The notes beneath the pieces were generated by a model. That model searched no databases and had not been told where the DNA came from. It saw nothing but the letters and a program-made list of their open reading frames with translations. A stretch of DNA of 64,000 nt from Mytilus edulis (lineage: Eukaryota; Mollusca; Bivalvia; Mytilida; Mytilidae). Within the stretch, counting starts at the first letter, position 1; every line of letters begins with the position of its first letter. The stretch lies in the NCBI RefSeq assembly GCF_963676685.1, contig NC_092352.1, forward strand, positions 25,253,117 to 25,317,116, written 5' to 3'. Made by a program: the position numbers and the translations under genes. Positions 12,818 through 23,303 of the stretch are shown piece after piece.

Positions 12818-13097
12818 GGGAGCTACCATTTGATTTTTATGGGGGGGCTAGGATGAAAAATTTTGTCCTGCATTTTTTTTAGTTGTAATCTCTGTCCTGC
12901 CTTTTTATTTTTAACTCTATTCGGTCCTGCCTTTTTTTTTTAGTTTATCCTGACTTTTTTTTACCTAAATTGTCATCCTGACTTTTTTTTTTTGCAAGTG
13001 TCTTATCCTGCCTTTTTTTTTAATTCAAAATTCCTGTCCTGCCTATTTTTTTCAAATTTCATCCTAGCCCCCCCATAAAAATCAAATGGTAGCTCCC
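12818..13097. mobile_element. Fold-back MITE-like element with G-tract ends (copy B)
   Basis: The left end GGGAGCTACCATTTGATTTT with ATGGGGGGGCTAGGATGAAA is matched at the right by TTTCATCCTAGCCCCCCCAT and AAAATCAAATGGTAGCTCCC, near-perfect arms of about 42 bp. The interior is a degenerate tandem array of 'TCCTGCCTTTTTTTT'. TAA flanks both sides. It is non-coding and non-autonomous, and shares the CCATTTGATTTT core of its arms with the element at 11050. Confidence 0.75.
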
Positions 13098-13231
13098 TAA
13101 CTCTTAAAAATAATAAAACAGTTTCATAAATTTTTTGTTCACATTGAGTACAGACATACAGGGATAAAATGCCACTTTCTTTGTAAATGCTTAACTTCTC
13201 ATTTTCCAATTTTGGTTTGCTTGAATATTTA

Positions 13232-13345
13232 GAGATGTGGTATTATTGCCAATGAGTCATCTGTCCACCTTGAGACCAATTGATGTAGATACAAGCAACT
13301 ATAGATCATTATATAGCTGTCAACATTATGAGCCAAACTCATACT
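13232..13345 (+). repeat. Short diverged copy of the 'GATGTGGTATGATTG' repeat
   Basis: It begins GATGTGGTATTATTGCCAAT and continues CAACTATAGATCATTATATA, in the same order as the 52570 copy. The rest is lost. Confidence 0.5.
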
Positions 13346-13349
13346 CTAT

Positions 13350-15990
13350 AGTAAGTTTTAAATGGTCTGGCAGAAAAAATGTGAAATAATTTAAAAAAAA
13401 AAAAAAAAAAACCCAATAGCCTGATCTATGCTAGAAGTAAAACAAATATGACTGAGATCAACCAATGACAACTAAAACATTCAAAGAGTTTTTAACATTC
13501 CAAAATAATTTTTCAAATATTTTCATATTGCTTTCTGAAGACAAAATAGCGTTAAGGGAATATTAAATTTCAGGGCAAAAAGATAGAACACTTATTAGAG
13601 CTGAGATTAAGTGAAGAAATAGACATTAGCTAAATTGGAAATCCAGCAACATCCATAAAGTACTGCTAACCATATTCAAATATTAAAACTGACATCCTTT
13701 TGATTTTTCAGGATTGAGAATTTTGAAAAAATAACTTGGTCTGGTAAAAAGTAAAGTATTAAGATTAAAATAAATGATCAATCTCCAAGATTTCTCTTCC
13801 CCTGAAATATTATTGATTGTGTAGACATGTGGTGCACAGTATATCTGTTTTATGGAAATTTCGACTGAGGCTGAGACTATAACCACATAGAAGTAGAAGA
13901 ATTTGATTTACAGTATATTTCTCTTTAAAAGTATCAATAGCACATGCAAACTTCATTACAAATTACCTAGAACATACTATGTATTATAGCTGAAACAAGT
14001 ATACTATCAATATATTATGTCCCAGGTTATAGCAGTCTCAGAAATTACATGTACTTTTAACAAATCATGCAGGTGCACTCGACTCCAATCATAATTGACA
14101 AGGATTGTCAGTTTTCCTATCAAAGGTTGGTAGTTTTCTACGGGCACTCCAGCTTCCTCAACCAATAAAAACTGGCGACCACCTAATAGCAAAATTGCAG
14201 TGCTTAAAAGTTGCGTAAAAATATCTTAAAACACCAAAAAACAAAAAACAAAAAAATACTTTTTAAAAACACCTACAATATAAAAAAGGGCAACTTTTGA
14301 AATATTTGATTACTAAATATAAATAAGAAATAATCAGATAAAATTATGTCGATTACAGTCATTACAGGTCATGTATATATGTGAGAAACTAGTTAAGCTT
14401 CTGTGGATAATTGATGTGTTCCTTATCATTAGGGAGGATTTACAGGCAAGTAGATGCATTCACACATGTTGCAGTCGTTTCTCTCCCCTTCCCATATAGT
14501 TCCCAAAACTAAAAGAGAAAGCAAAAACAAAGGTTAGATTATTGGAGTAAGATAATGGATATTGTCACTCACAGTTAGTTCCCAATATAAATTTACTATC
14601 TAATAAGTATGACTAAGTGGGGATATGTGGGTGCCATCTGGAACTCTAACCCATATATGTGTTATGATGGTCGACTACCCAAAAAATGGGCGTAGCTAGG
14701 TATCCAATAAACTATACTCTATAGGCACAAATTGTGGCAGGCCCACAGCAGGTTTAGGGAAGAGCATTGGTAGGGGTTGAAGCCCCGTACAACAGAAAAC
14801 GTTTTTTCAGCATCTTAGTTGCAAAATTTGGTGTACAAAAACATTTAGGCTACTGGTTATTTTATTTCATTTGGATCAGCATAGCCCTTTATTAAGCAGC
14901 AGAACCTGTTTCTGCTTCAGTATAATTAAAATATACGTCAATTGATAGTACATATTGATGAGCCTACATTAAAAAAAAGAAATAGATAAATAAACACTGA
15001 GACTACCATAATATTACTATCTTTTGGACTGCATGTCCACCATTCATCTTTTGATTCTTAAACCTTCACCCTTCCCTGGCCTCACAAACACATACACAGT
15101 CAATATGTCATGCTGAAGTTCTGTTATGTTCTGTTCATACTATCTAACAAAATTTAGACTGACCCTTGTTTGTGCCCCCCAACCCTAACTTTTTTATGGC
15201 ATCAGCCAAAAAAAAAAAAAAAATCTGGAATTTCAGCTTTTTCCCTGGCCGATTTGCATTTTATTGTATTTTTAAAAATCGATTTCCCATGTGTAAAAAA
15301 AAAACAAAAAAAACTTCTTACTTACCCTTATTTTAAAAAGGATGTTACTGGAAAAACACATATTTTTTTTAGGCCTAATTATGAAAAAATCATTTTTAGA
15401 AGTGAAATAATTTTTTTTTTGGCCCACAACATACATGAATCAGTAGAATATTAAGGTGGAATATATGATGACATACAGTTCCAATGCTCTACTGATTCAC
15501 TAAGGATAATAGAAAAGGGTTTTGACGACTTCACATGCATCTACATGCAGACATGAAAGACAGATAAGTTAACATTGCTTATTAATTTTTTAAATAAACC
15601 AAAATTGGTGAGAAAAAATTATATGTAGGCATGTGACTAAAGTGTCTAACAGCAGCTACATGCCTGCCATATATAACTTCTATAATTGTATATTATCAAT
15701 TATCATGTATATGGATAGTTGACCTTCATAACACATACATGTATGTTGTCTGAAAAGAAGAGGAACAGTTTTATCACAAAGTTTTTACATTCTCAAAAGT
15801 GTATGTAGATTTTAAGTATATTTATTCTTTATGTTCTTAGAGTCTAATTTTGTGTATGAAGATAGAATTTCTTTGAAATCTTTGCAATGGAACCTAAGAG
15901 TTTTATTGACAAATACTAAATAATTTCTAATCTACAATCTATTATTTTATCTTTAGTTTCAGTTGAATTTAAATGAATCATTCTGTTTTC
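13350..15990. other. Gene-free region upstream of the zinc-finger exon
   Basis: No coding exon recognised. Homopolymer A and T tracts occur at about 13392-13410, 15210-15225 and 15297-15312. The promoter and non-coding first exon(s) of the zinc-finger gene may lie here, but I could not place them. Confidence 0.4.
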
Positions 15991-15992
15991 AG

Positions 15993-16086
15993 AGCAATAA
16001 ATAATGAAATGAGAGATATTGGAATGCAACATTATAGTGCACTGTAAGAGAGAAATTGGCAAAATATACAACTCACAGAATTAGAG
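15993..16086 (+). promoter_or_regulatory. 5' UTR exon start with an upstream ORF before the zinc-finger CDS
   Basis: TTCTGTTTTCAG ending at 15992 is a good splice acceptor, so the coding exon probably begins at 15993 with about 94 nt of 5' UTR. The UTR holds a minimal ATG-AAA-TGA (16004-16012) and an overlapping uORF of 12 codons at 16009-16047 (MRDIGMQHYSAL). If translated, these would be expected to reduce initiation at 16087. Confidence 0.5.
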
Positions 16087-17928
16087 ATGCAACAGAAGGA
16101 GACAGGCACAGACTTTTTGTCACAAATCAATGAATCATCATATAATCAAGATGAGAATACTTTAATAAGTGATCAACAAAAGGAGACAGACCCAGACTTT
16201 TTGTCACAAATCAATAAATCTTCAAATAGTCAAGATGAGAATATTACTTTAACGAGAAATCAAGGATCCAAGAAGTGCCAGTGTCAGATATGCAAAAACT
16301 TTTACTTTTCTGAATACTCTTTAAAGATTCACTTGAAACGTATGCATGCAGAAAACTTGGTTCATACTTGTAGGAATTGTGGAAAAAGCTTTAACCAAAG
16401 ATACAACTTATTTATTCATATGAAGTATCACTACAATCAAATACCTAGACCATTTGCATGCAAAGAATGTGGTAAAACTTTCACTTCAAAACATCGTTTA
16501 TTCGTTCATCAACAGACCCATTCTACTGATAAGTTTACTTGTAGCATTTGTGGAAAAGAATTGTTAACCTCAGAGGGTAGAAGAAATCACTATCGACGTC
16601 ATGTCAAAGAAAAAAGGCATGCATATGAAATATGTGGTCACAAATTTCATTCTCCTTCAGAACTGGATGCCCATTCTATAACACATGAGAGACAGTTTTT
16701 TGAATGTTCTTTGTGCAATAAAAAATATTCTACATACAAACTGCTTGAAAGACATGAGAAGATTCACACTGGAAATTATGATAGACCTGTTACATGTCAC
16801 CTTTGTCACAAGTTTTTCTTCCGATTGTCTGTTTTAAAAAGACATATAAAAGAAGTGCATAGCAGTACTACCTACAGTTGTGATATCTGCGGAACTAAGA
16901 CAAAATCTGAAAAAAATCTTAAATTACACTACAAGAGGATTCATTCAACACGTTCAGGAGAAAAGAAGTTTAATTGTACAGTTTGTGACAAAAAATTTAG
17001 TTTTAAAACCTGCTTAGTTGACCATTTCAGAAGATGTCACACTGACCCAGAAAATGTAAAATATCCTTATACTTGTCATATTTGTAAAAAAGGATTTTTT
17101 GTAAAAGCAATATATGAAGGTCACTTAAATACCCATTTTGGAAAAAGACCATTTTCATGTCAGTATTGTCCTAAATCTTACTGTAATATTTATTATCTAA
17201 ATATTCATACCAAAAGAACTCATTCTGGAAGAAAAGTCTGTAAACCAAAGCCATTTGAGTGTGAATTTTGTGGTAAAATGTTTGATTATAAAAGTACAAG
17301 AAAAGAACACATCAGAAAACACACAGGATATTATTGCCCATTTGTATGTTCAATTTGTGGAAAAACTTTAAAATCAAAATTAAGTTATAAGATGCATCAA
17401 AACACACATTCAAGACCATTTCACTGTGGAATTTGTCAAGCAAGATATAGTTCTAATAAAGCACTTGTTAAACATATGAAATCGCATGAGAAGGAATTAC
17501 CGGCACCAAAAATAAAAGTTGAAGATGAAACTATAGGACAGAAAACAAGATTGGTAGGTTTTGAAGAACACATTGCTTCATCCAATAAGTTTAAGAATTT
17601 AGATACAGTACAACCAAATTTTACTGTTAGCACAATAATAGATGGACATGACTTACAAGAATTTTCTATTTCCAATGCAAAGTCAGGTCTTACAAGTTCC
17701 ACATTGCCAAATCCTACAGTAAAGACTGAACAACCTTCAAGATATATTCCTTTCAACAGCCACCATGAGGAAGACAGCAACCTCAATTCCACTACTAGTA
17801 ATGTGCTTATGTTAAACAAAATAGGATCTTTTAAAGTCAGTGCAGAAAGTCTAAAAGAGATATTAAGTGGAAAGCAAGTTTTATCTCTTGTCAAAAGGGA
17901 GAATGCTATAAAGAAAGAAAATCAGTAA
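16087..17928 (+). CDS. C2H2 zinc-finger protein with 14 finger units
   Basis: 613-aa intact ORF, a likely nuclear DNA-binding regulator. Finger units lie at residues 66-87, 95-115, 124-145, 152-172, 180-200, 207-227, 237-258, 265-286, 297-318, 330-350, 358-379, 391-412, 421-441 and 447-467. Thirteen keep C-x2-C-x12-H-x3/4-H; the fifth has Tyr180 where the first Cys should be. Linkers are mostly not the TGEKP type. Residues 2-24 and 30-52 are a direct duplication (QQKET..DFLSQIN.SS..QDEN). The C-terminal 145 residues lack fingers and carry four sumoylation-like psi-K-x-E motifs: IKVE 476-479, VKTE 545-548, VKRE 602-605 and IKKE 608-611. No KRAB, BTB or ZAD domain is seen. The whole CDS is in one exon. 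Neighbours are unrelated. Target genes are unknown. Confidence 0.9.
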   Translation: MQQKETGTDFLSQINESSYNQDENTLISDQQKETDPDFLSQINKSSNSQDENITLTRNQGSKKCQCQICKNFYFSEYSLKIHLKRMHAENLVHTCRNCGKSFNQRYNLFIHMKYHYNQIPRPFACKECGKTFTSKHRLFVHQQTHSTDKFTCSICGKELLTSEGRRNHYRRHVKEKRHAYEICGHKFHSPSELDAHSITHERQFFECSLCNKKYSTYKLLERHEKIHTGNYDRPVTCHLCHKFFFRLSVLKRHIKEVHSSTTYSCDICGTKTKSEKNLKLHYKRIHSTRSGEKKFNCTVCDKKFSFKTCLVDHFRRCHTDPENVKYPYTCHICKKGFFVKAIYEGHLNTHFGKRPFSCQYCPKSYCNIYYLNIHTKRTHSGRKVCKPKPFECEFCGKMFDYKSTRKEHIRKHTGYYCPFVCSICGKTLKSKLSYKMHQNTHSRPFHCGICQARYSSNKALVKHMKSHEKELPAPKIKVEDETIGQKTRLVGFEEHIASSNKFKNLDTVQPNFTVSTIIDGHDLQEFSISNAKSGLTSSTLPNPTVKTEQPSRYIPFNSHHEEDSNLNSTTSNVLMLNKIGSFKVSAESLKEILSGKQVLSLVKRENAIKKENQ

Positions 17929-18446
17929 AGTACATTGTAAATGGTTGTTGTGCAAGTAGAGATTGTCTTGTTTATGTGTTTTGACATAGATTTATTTCAT
18001 TTTTTGAGAGAAAAAAAATTTAATTATTACTTTTTCAAATATACATGTTTGACGTCACCCTTCTGAATCGAAAGACAAGTATATATGAAAACAATTTTTT
18101 TTATTAATGATTAAAATGAAAAACCTTTTATTAATCCTTTTAAACTTAAAAAAAAAAACATCAAACTTATATTTTATCACTAATTAACAGTACAAGATTT
18201 TAGAATAGTAAAGTTGTTAACTTATCATGCTTATGATGAGGTGTGTACAAGTATTTTGAGTATCAGGGAATGAATATGCACATTTGTAGATATGAAAATT
18301 TAAGCCTATTTAATGTTAATTATTGTCAAAATGTACATAAAATATTTAAGATCAAATTCATTATAAATAAATGGATGGGTTTTAAGAGCATTTAAACAAT
18401 GTAACAAATGTTGATGCTTACAACCAATGTGTAAAAACTGAAGTTG

Positions 18447-18473
18447 AATAAATATCAAAATATTTTAAATAAA
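18447..18473 (+). terminator. Candidate polyadenylation signals of the zinc-finger gene
   Basis: Two AATAAA hexamers, 18447-18452 and 18468-18473, lie about 520-545 nt after the stop codon in an AT-rich 3' UTR. The usage is inferred. Confidence 0.35.
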
Positions 18474-18479
18474 ATATAA

Positions 18480-19590
18480 TAAGAGATGATATGATGTCAT
18501 GAGATGTCCTTAAGCATTATGTTCCATATATATAGATATAAGATGATGTGATATAAGTGCTAATGAGCCAACTCTCATTCCAAGTTACAATTGGTAAAAG
18601 TCTTGGCTTCCTTATAGTCTTCCGTTATCCTGTATCATAATTATTTTTTTTACTCATAATATATCTGACATGTACATTGTATATTGACATTGTATATTAC
18701 ATTGTGATGATCTGAAGAAAAACGTTGCAAAGATGCAACCAAAATTATTTTGATATAGTGTATTGCAATCGTCCTTTCTTTTGTCCAACTAGTATTTTTG
18801 TCTCACTTTTCTTAGTTTCTTCTAAACAAATTCAATTCATATTGGTTAACATCTTAACAGTGATGAGTTGTATTTTGTGAGCAATTTTTTTATCTGTCGA
18901 ACACCTCCTTCCTCTTTGCTGATACTTTTCATTTTTCAATGAGTTGAATAAACTGTTCAGTGTGAGCTAAGGCTCCATGTTAATGGTTTACTTTTATAAA
19001 TTGTTACTTGGATGGAGAGATGTCTCATTGGCACTCAATTGACTCAAACAACATCTTCCTATATCTATTAATATTTTGTCACATTTTTCCAGATTTCTCA
19101 ACTAAATAACATCATAGGGGGTCTGTCAGGTCTGTGCTCTGACCGTGATGACTTGTAACATGTTAGCACTTATCAGATCTTTCAGATTGTCTCCAACAAT
19201 GGACAAAAACACTAAAAAAGAAAACATCAAAAAACAAATTTGTTGCCCTGATTTCAGACTTGGCCAATTGCTGCTGTAACCTTATTCTTTTACCAAGTGA
19301 CCTCAAAAATCAAAAGGTGTTAGTTTATTTATTGACTTGCATCATGGTTATTAACAAATCAATGTTGTTAAAAGTTGGGACATTTGGTTCAAAAGATAAG
19401 ATGTTGAAACCCACAATTCAGTCTATCAATAGCTTCTGTGACCTCAATCTTTGACCTGTTGTCCCAAATTTCAGTAGGGATCTCCAACCTCATTGACCAA
19501 CCAACTTTGGTTAAAATAGGCATACAGTTGAAGGATAATAGAATAGGACATAATCCAACATAGTTTGTCAAAATATAAATGACTTCTGTT
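18480..19590. other. Non-coding stretch with repeat fragments
   Basis: No gene seen. Fragments of dispersed repeats occur at about 18535-18600 (a relative of the 'ATGTGGTATGATTG' family) and 18965-19060 (TTGGATGGAGAGATGTCTCA followed by TTGGCACTCA), the latter matching the piece at 870-945. Confidence 0.4.
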
Positions 19591-19598
19591 TATAGTTA

Positions 19599-20455
19599 TA
19601 ACAAGAGTGCACACGCTGAAATGTCTTGCCTTCTTTACTAATCATTGATATCATGTTGATATTCATAAATATAAAGCTAAACTACAACTATCACGTAAAC
19701 TTAACATGATCCAAGAAAATGAGGTCATGGTCATACAAACCAAACATGAAATACATTTACACCTTACAATCATTCAATACACTAAATATAGATGACCTAT
19801 TGCTTATAGTTTCTAACTTACAGACTAAATCAAGAAAACTAAACATTGACCAATGAACCATGAAAATGAGGTCAATGTCAGATGAACCATGCTAGGCAGA
19901 CATGTACAGCCTCCAATTCTTCCATACAACAAATAAAGGTGACCTATTGCTTATAGTTGAAGAAAAACAGACAAAAACACAAACACTTAATACTGAGTAA
20001 TGAACTGTGAAAATGAGGCCAAGGTCAATTCAAACCTGCGAGACCGACATGTACATCATCAAAATATTTTCATACATCAAATGTTTTAAACATATTGCAT
20101 ACAGTATACAGACTAAAACACAAATCTTAACTTAACCACTAAACCATGTTGGACATTTACAAATTACAGTCCTTCTATACACTGAATATACTAGACCTAT
20201 TGCTTAAAGTATCCAAGATATGGACTTCACTTATCTATGAAATGAGGTTGAGGTCAAGTGAAAACTGTCTTGACGGGCATGAGGACCTTGCAAGCTACCC
20301 ACATACCAAATATAGTCACCCTTTTACTCATAATAAGAGAGAAATTAACATTAATTTTTTTTTTCAAATAGTCGCTGAACCAAGAAAATAAGGTCAAGGA
20401 TAATGGACAGACGGAAATATCGTAACATGAGGCCTCTTTTTACAAAGAATAAAAC
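19599..20455 (+). repeat. Degenerate tandem repeat block, unit about 146 bp
   Basis: Begins AACAAGAGTGCACACGCTGA and ends near GGACAGACGGAAATATCG. Inside, AATGAACCATGAAAATGAGG (19853) recurs as AATGAACTGTGAAAATGAGG (19999). The blocks GACCTATTGCTTATAGTT, AGACATGTACA and CTTCCATACA also recur. At least four diverged units are visible; related units reappear at 20590-20700. Non-coding. Confidence 0.65.
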
Positions 20456-20878
20456 ATCCAGGTCTTTCACCTTCTAAAATATAAAGCTTTTAAGGAGTAA
20501 AATGCCACCACCTCAGAATTACTATTCCTATGTGAAGCTTTCTGCGACAGAGGTCACAGGCTTGACAAAAAAAAGACCAAACACAAAAACTAGAGATCAA
20601 TGAACCATAAAAATAAGGTCATGATCGCATGAATATCTGCCAGACATGTACACCTTACAATAATTTGATACACCAAAAATAGTTGACTTACTGTCAAGAA
20701 CACAGAACTCAGTACATGCATCATTAATTTCTATTGCTAAAACTTGGGTCAGCACTTTTGCTAGTACCATCTGCTCCAAAACGTTTTTTGCAGAACAGAC
20801 TTGATTTTAATATTACATTAGATTGATTGGAGTTTAATGAAAACTTTCAACACAACATGTTGGCTTTTTTTTTGGTAG

Positions 20879-21129
20879 CCAGTTTTTGTTGTTGGGGAAA
20901 GCTGCAATTGACAGAAGAGGAACTACTAATACCACTCAACCACCAAGGCCCCAATATAACATTAGATGCTGTACCAAAACTAAGATTGCAACTTCCTGAA
21001 TCATGGCTGACAGTTCACCTTAGAAACATCTTTTTAAGTATTTGGCCTCGTGAACTTTTTGTGGAACGTATACTGTATAGACATTTCCAGAGTGCAAAAT
21101 ACAGTCAGTGTTCTCCATTTTTCACCAAG
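20879..21129 (+). CDS. Orphan internal exon, unknown protein
   Basis: A 251-nt stretch bounded by acceptor TTTTTTTTGGTAG and consensus donor CAAG|GTAAGA, open throughout in one frame (phase 1 in, phase 0 out). The translation looks like ordinary globular protein rather than AT noise: LQLTEEELLIPLNHQG, LDAVPKLRLQLPESWL, HLRNIFLSIWPRELFVERIL. I do not recognise the family and found no partner exons. The preceding exon could lie upstream among the repeats and the following one inside or beyond ALYREF, which is on the other strand. It could also be a relic. Confidence 0.45.
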
Positions 21130-21429
21130 GTAAGATGGGTGTTTTGATTAAATCACTTGCAACCGGGTGGTTTTTTTTTGTTTTAACATATGCAAGAGAA
21201 ATCAATATTGTTCACCTTTGTTTAGATCACTTTTCTTATATAGAACTTGCATGATGTTAAATTTTATTGGAATGAAATATTTGCTAGACATTAGTTCCTG
21301 CAATAGACCACAGCAAATTTATAAGCATATGTTCTGTAGGAATATGTCATGTGCACTGAAGACGGTATTCTTAGTTTACACCTCATTACATATTGTGATA
21401 ACAAAGCAATAAAATACACAAAATGAATA

Positions 21430-23288
21430 AAAAATATTTTATTTACAAGACATATTTTGATGATGATGAATTGATAAATGTAAATGAAATGCGTTAAATC
21501 CTTCCTGCAAGAAATATTTAAATGAAAATTAAAAATTAAGAGATCCTTTTCTAGCAAATTGAACATTTGCAATATTAGTTTTCTCATCATCAATTCAACC
21601 ATCACATTCAAATGAACATTTTTAAAAAGAGGTATATTTTCTGAATAAAATTTGATTATACACCTTAAGTCATTTAAGTATAGAATTGTCGGCCTTTAAA
21701 TTCATTTTCACACAACTTTTGGAGAAATTTAACAATGACAATTTGACACAAGTTGATTTTGATTTCAAACGAATTATCCATTGAATCATATGATAGTCAC
21801 AAACAACTTGACAAAAAGGTCTGAAGTAATACATATTTAAAATTAAAATTTCCATTCATCTCTGTTTCTGCCCTTTATTTTCTTCATGTTTTGAAAAAAT
21901 ATTAATGGAAAATAAATATTGTCTACAAATACAGTAAAAGAGAACATAGACTTTAGTCAAAAAGGTATTTATTTGTAATATGTGCAAAATTGCAAAAAAT
22001 ATATTAGGTTATATATAAAACACAGCACTAGTGTTCAAAATTGAGATCCCCAAGTAATAAAGCTGGAGAGTACCCACAAAGAAAAAATGCCAAATAAAAC
22101 AACTACAACTGATTCTAACCATAAATTACCCAAATACACTAAAATCTAGTCATGTCAGCCCTTTTCTATTTCAAAATTAAAATAATTTTCACATTCATTC
22201 CTGGTCCAACTTCATTTGTACTGCAGTATTTTTTTTAACATTTAATGTGATATGGAAATATAAAGAAGATCAAATTTTCCTAATGACCAAATTATTCGAT
22301 CACTTGGCTTTCTCTACTATCAACTGATTTGATCAATCTTACACATTAAAATAAAACAATAAAATACAAAAGTGATTTGTGTGATGAAAACTAAATCAGG
22401 TTCTCAAGTTTTATAAATGTTCTAGCATACCTGAAGTAACCATGACATATATCTTGTATGACATACAAAAAACATCAACATAAATAGTACATATTACAGT
22501 AAAACAAATTAACTATTATTCAATGTATTCAAATCATGACCAACCACAATGTAACATTTGTGTATTTTTCTTTTTCTCTCAAAACAATAATGCATATGTC
22601 AATGAATAAGTTTTTGGTACCTATATGGACTTAGAAAGATACTGACATAATTTGTGTGCAGAATTCCAAAATTTTTTTGTTCAGTTGCCTTGTGTCCAGA
22701 ATAAGTTTTTTGGGGGAGCTTATAATCAACATTTATAGGAACAAGAGATTAATATATGAGTCTTTTTAATATGTGGAAAATGGAAATATTTATGTATTTA
22801 TATTTATTATATACTCAAAAATGTTATGCTAAGTCCATATTGTCCATGAAACTTTTAGGACGAAAATAAATAATAATAAATGTTCAGGTTTACATGTGCA
22901 TTTTTTTTTCTTGTTTAATATGAAGTATAAATTTTAAATTGTTTAAAATAATAAAACAAAATAAAATTATATGCAAATATAAATTACTTTGAAAACTGAA
23001 TTGCAAATATTAAAATCAACAAAATAAAAACATGTAGATTTCATTTGAAATAAGATATAATAGTTCTTCTATTTCATTTATCGAGTACACGCTCTCCAAG
23101 CCTATTTAGGCTGTTCACTGAAATTGAATCTTACAAGAATTTATCAATGATCACAGTATATTTCATTCTTCTCTTTACTCGATGATGGATCCATTCACTC
23201 TTATAAAGTTTTCACATAACTACAATACTCAATCAAGTGTCAGTGAGAATTATTTCCTTTGCCTTTCCTATATAAGTTCTTTCAAACA
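21430..23288 (-). other. Probable 3' UTR and downstream region of ALYREF
   Basis: About 1.9 kb with no coding signal on either strand, AT-rich, following the ALYREF stop codon at 23289. On the minus strand several AATAAA hexamers occur, including one near 22800 and one near 21437. The UTR length cannot be fixed from sequence. Confidence 0.35.
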
Positions 23289-23303
23289 TCAATCAGTTTC
23301 CAT
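23289..23303 (-). CDS. ALYREF: ALYREF exon 6 (last 4 codons and stop)
   Basis: The acceptor TTCATTTGCAG is followed by ATG GAA ACT GAT TGA, giving the C-terminus METD. Vertebrate ALYREF ends RMDTS, so this tiny exon fits the family. Confidence 0.8.
   Translation of the reverse strand: METD

Noticed and set aside
17436..17894. 152-aa minus-strand reading frame
   Set aside because: Lies wholly antisense to the zinc-finger gene and has no recognisable motif; a shadow of that CDS.
20827..20878. Signal-peptide-like start upstream of the orphan exon
   Set aside because: The frame opens at TTG, not ATG, and a splice acceptor follows at 20877-20878, so the hydrophobic lead (pyrimidine tract) is intron, not signal peptide.
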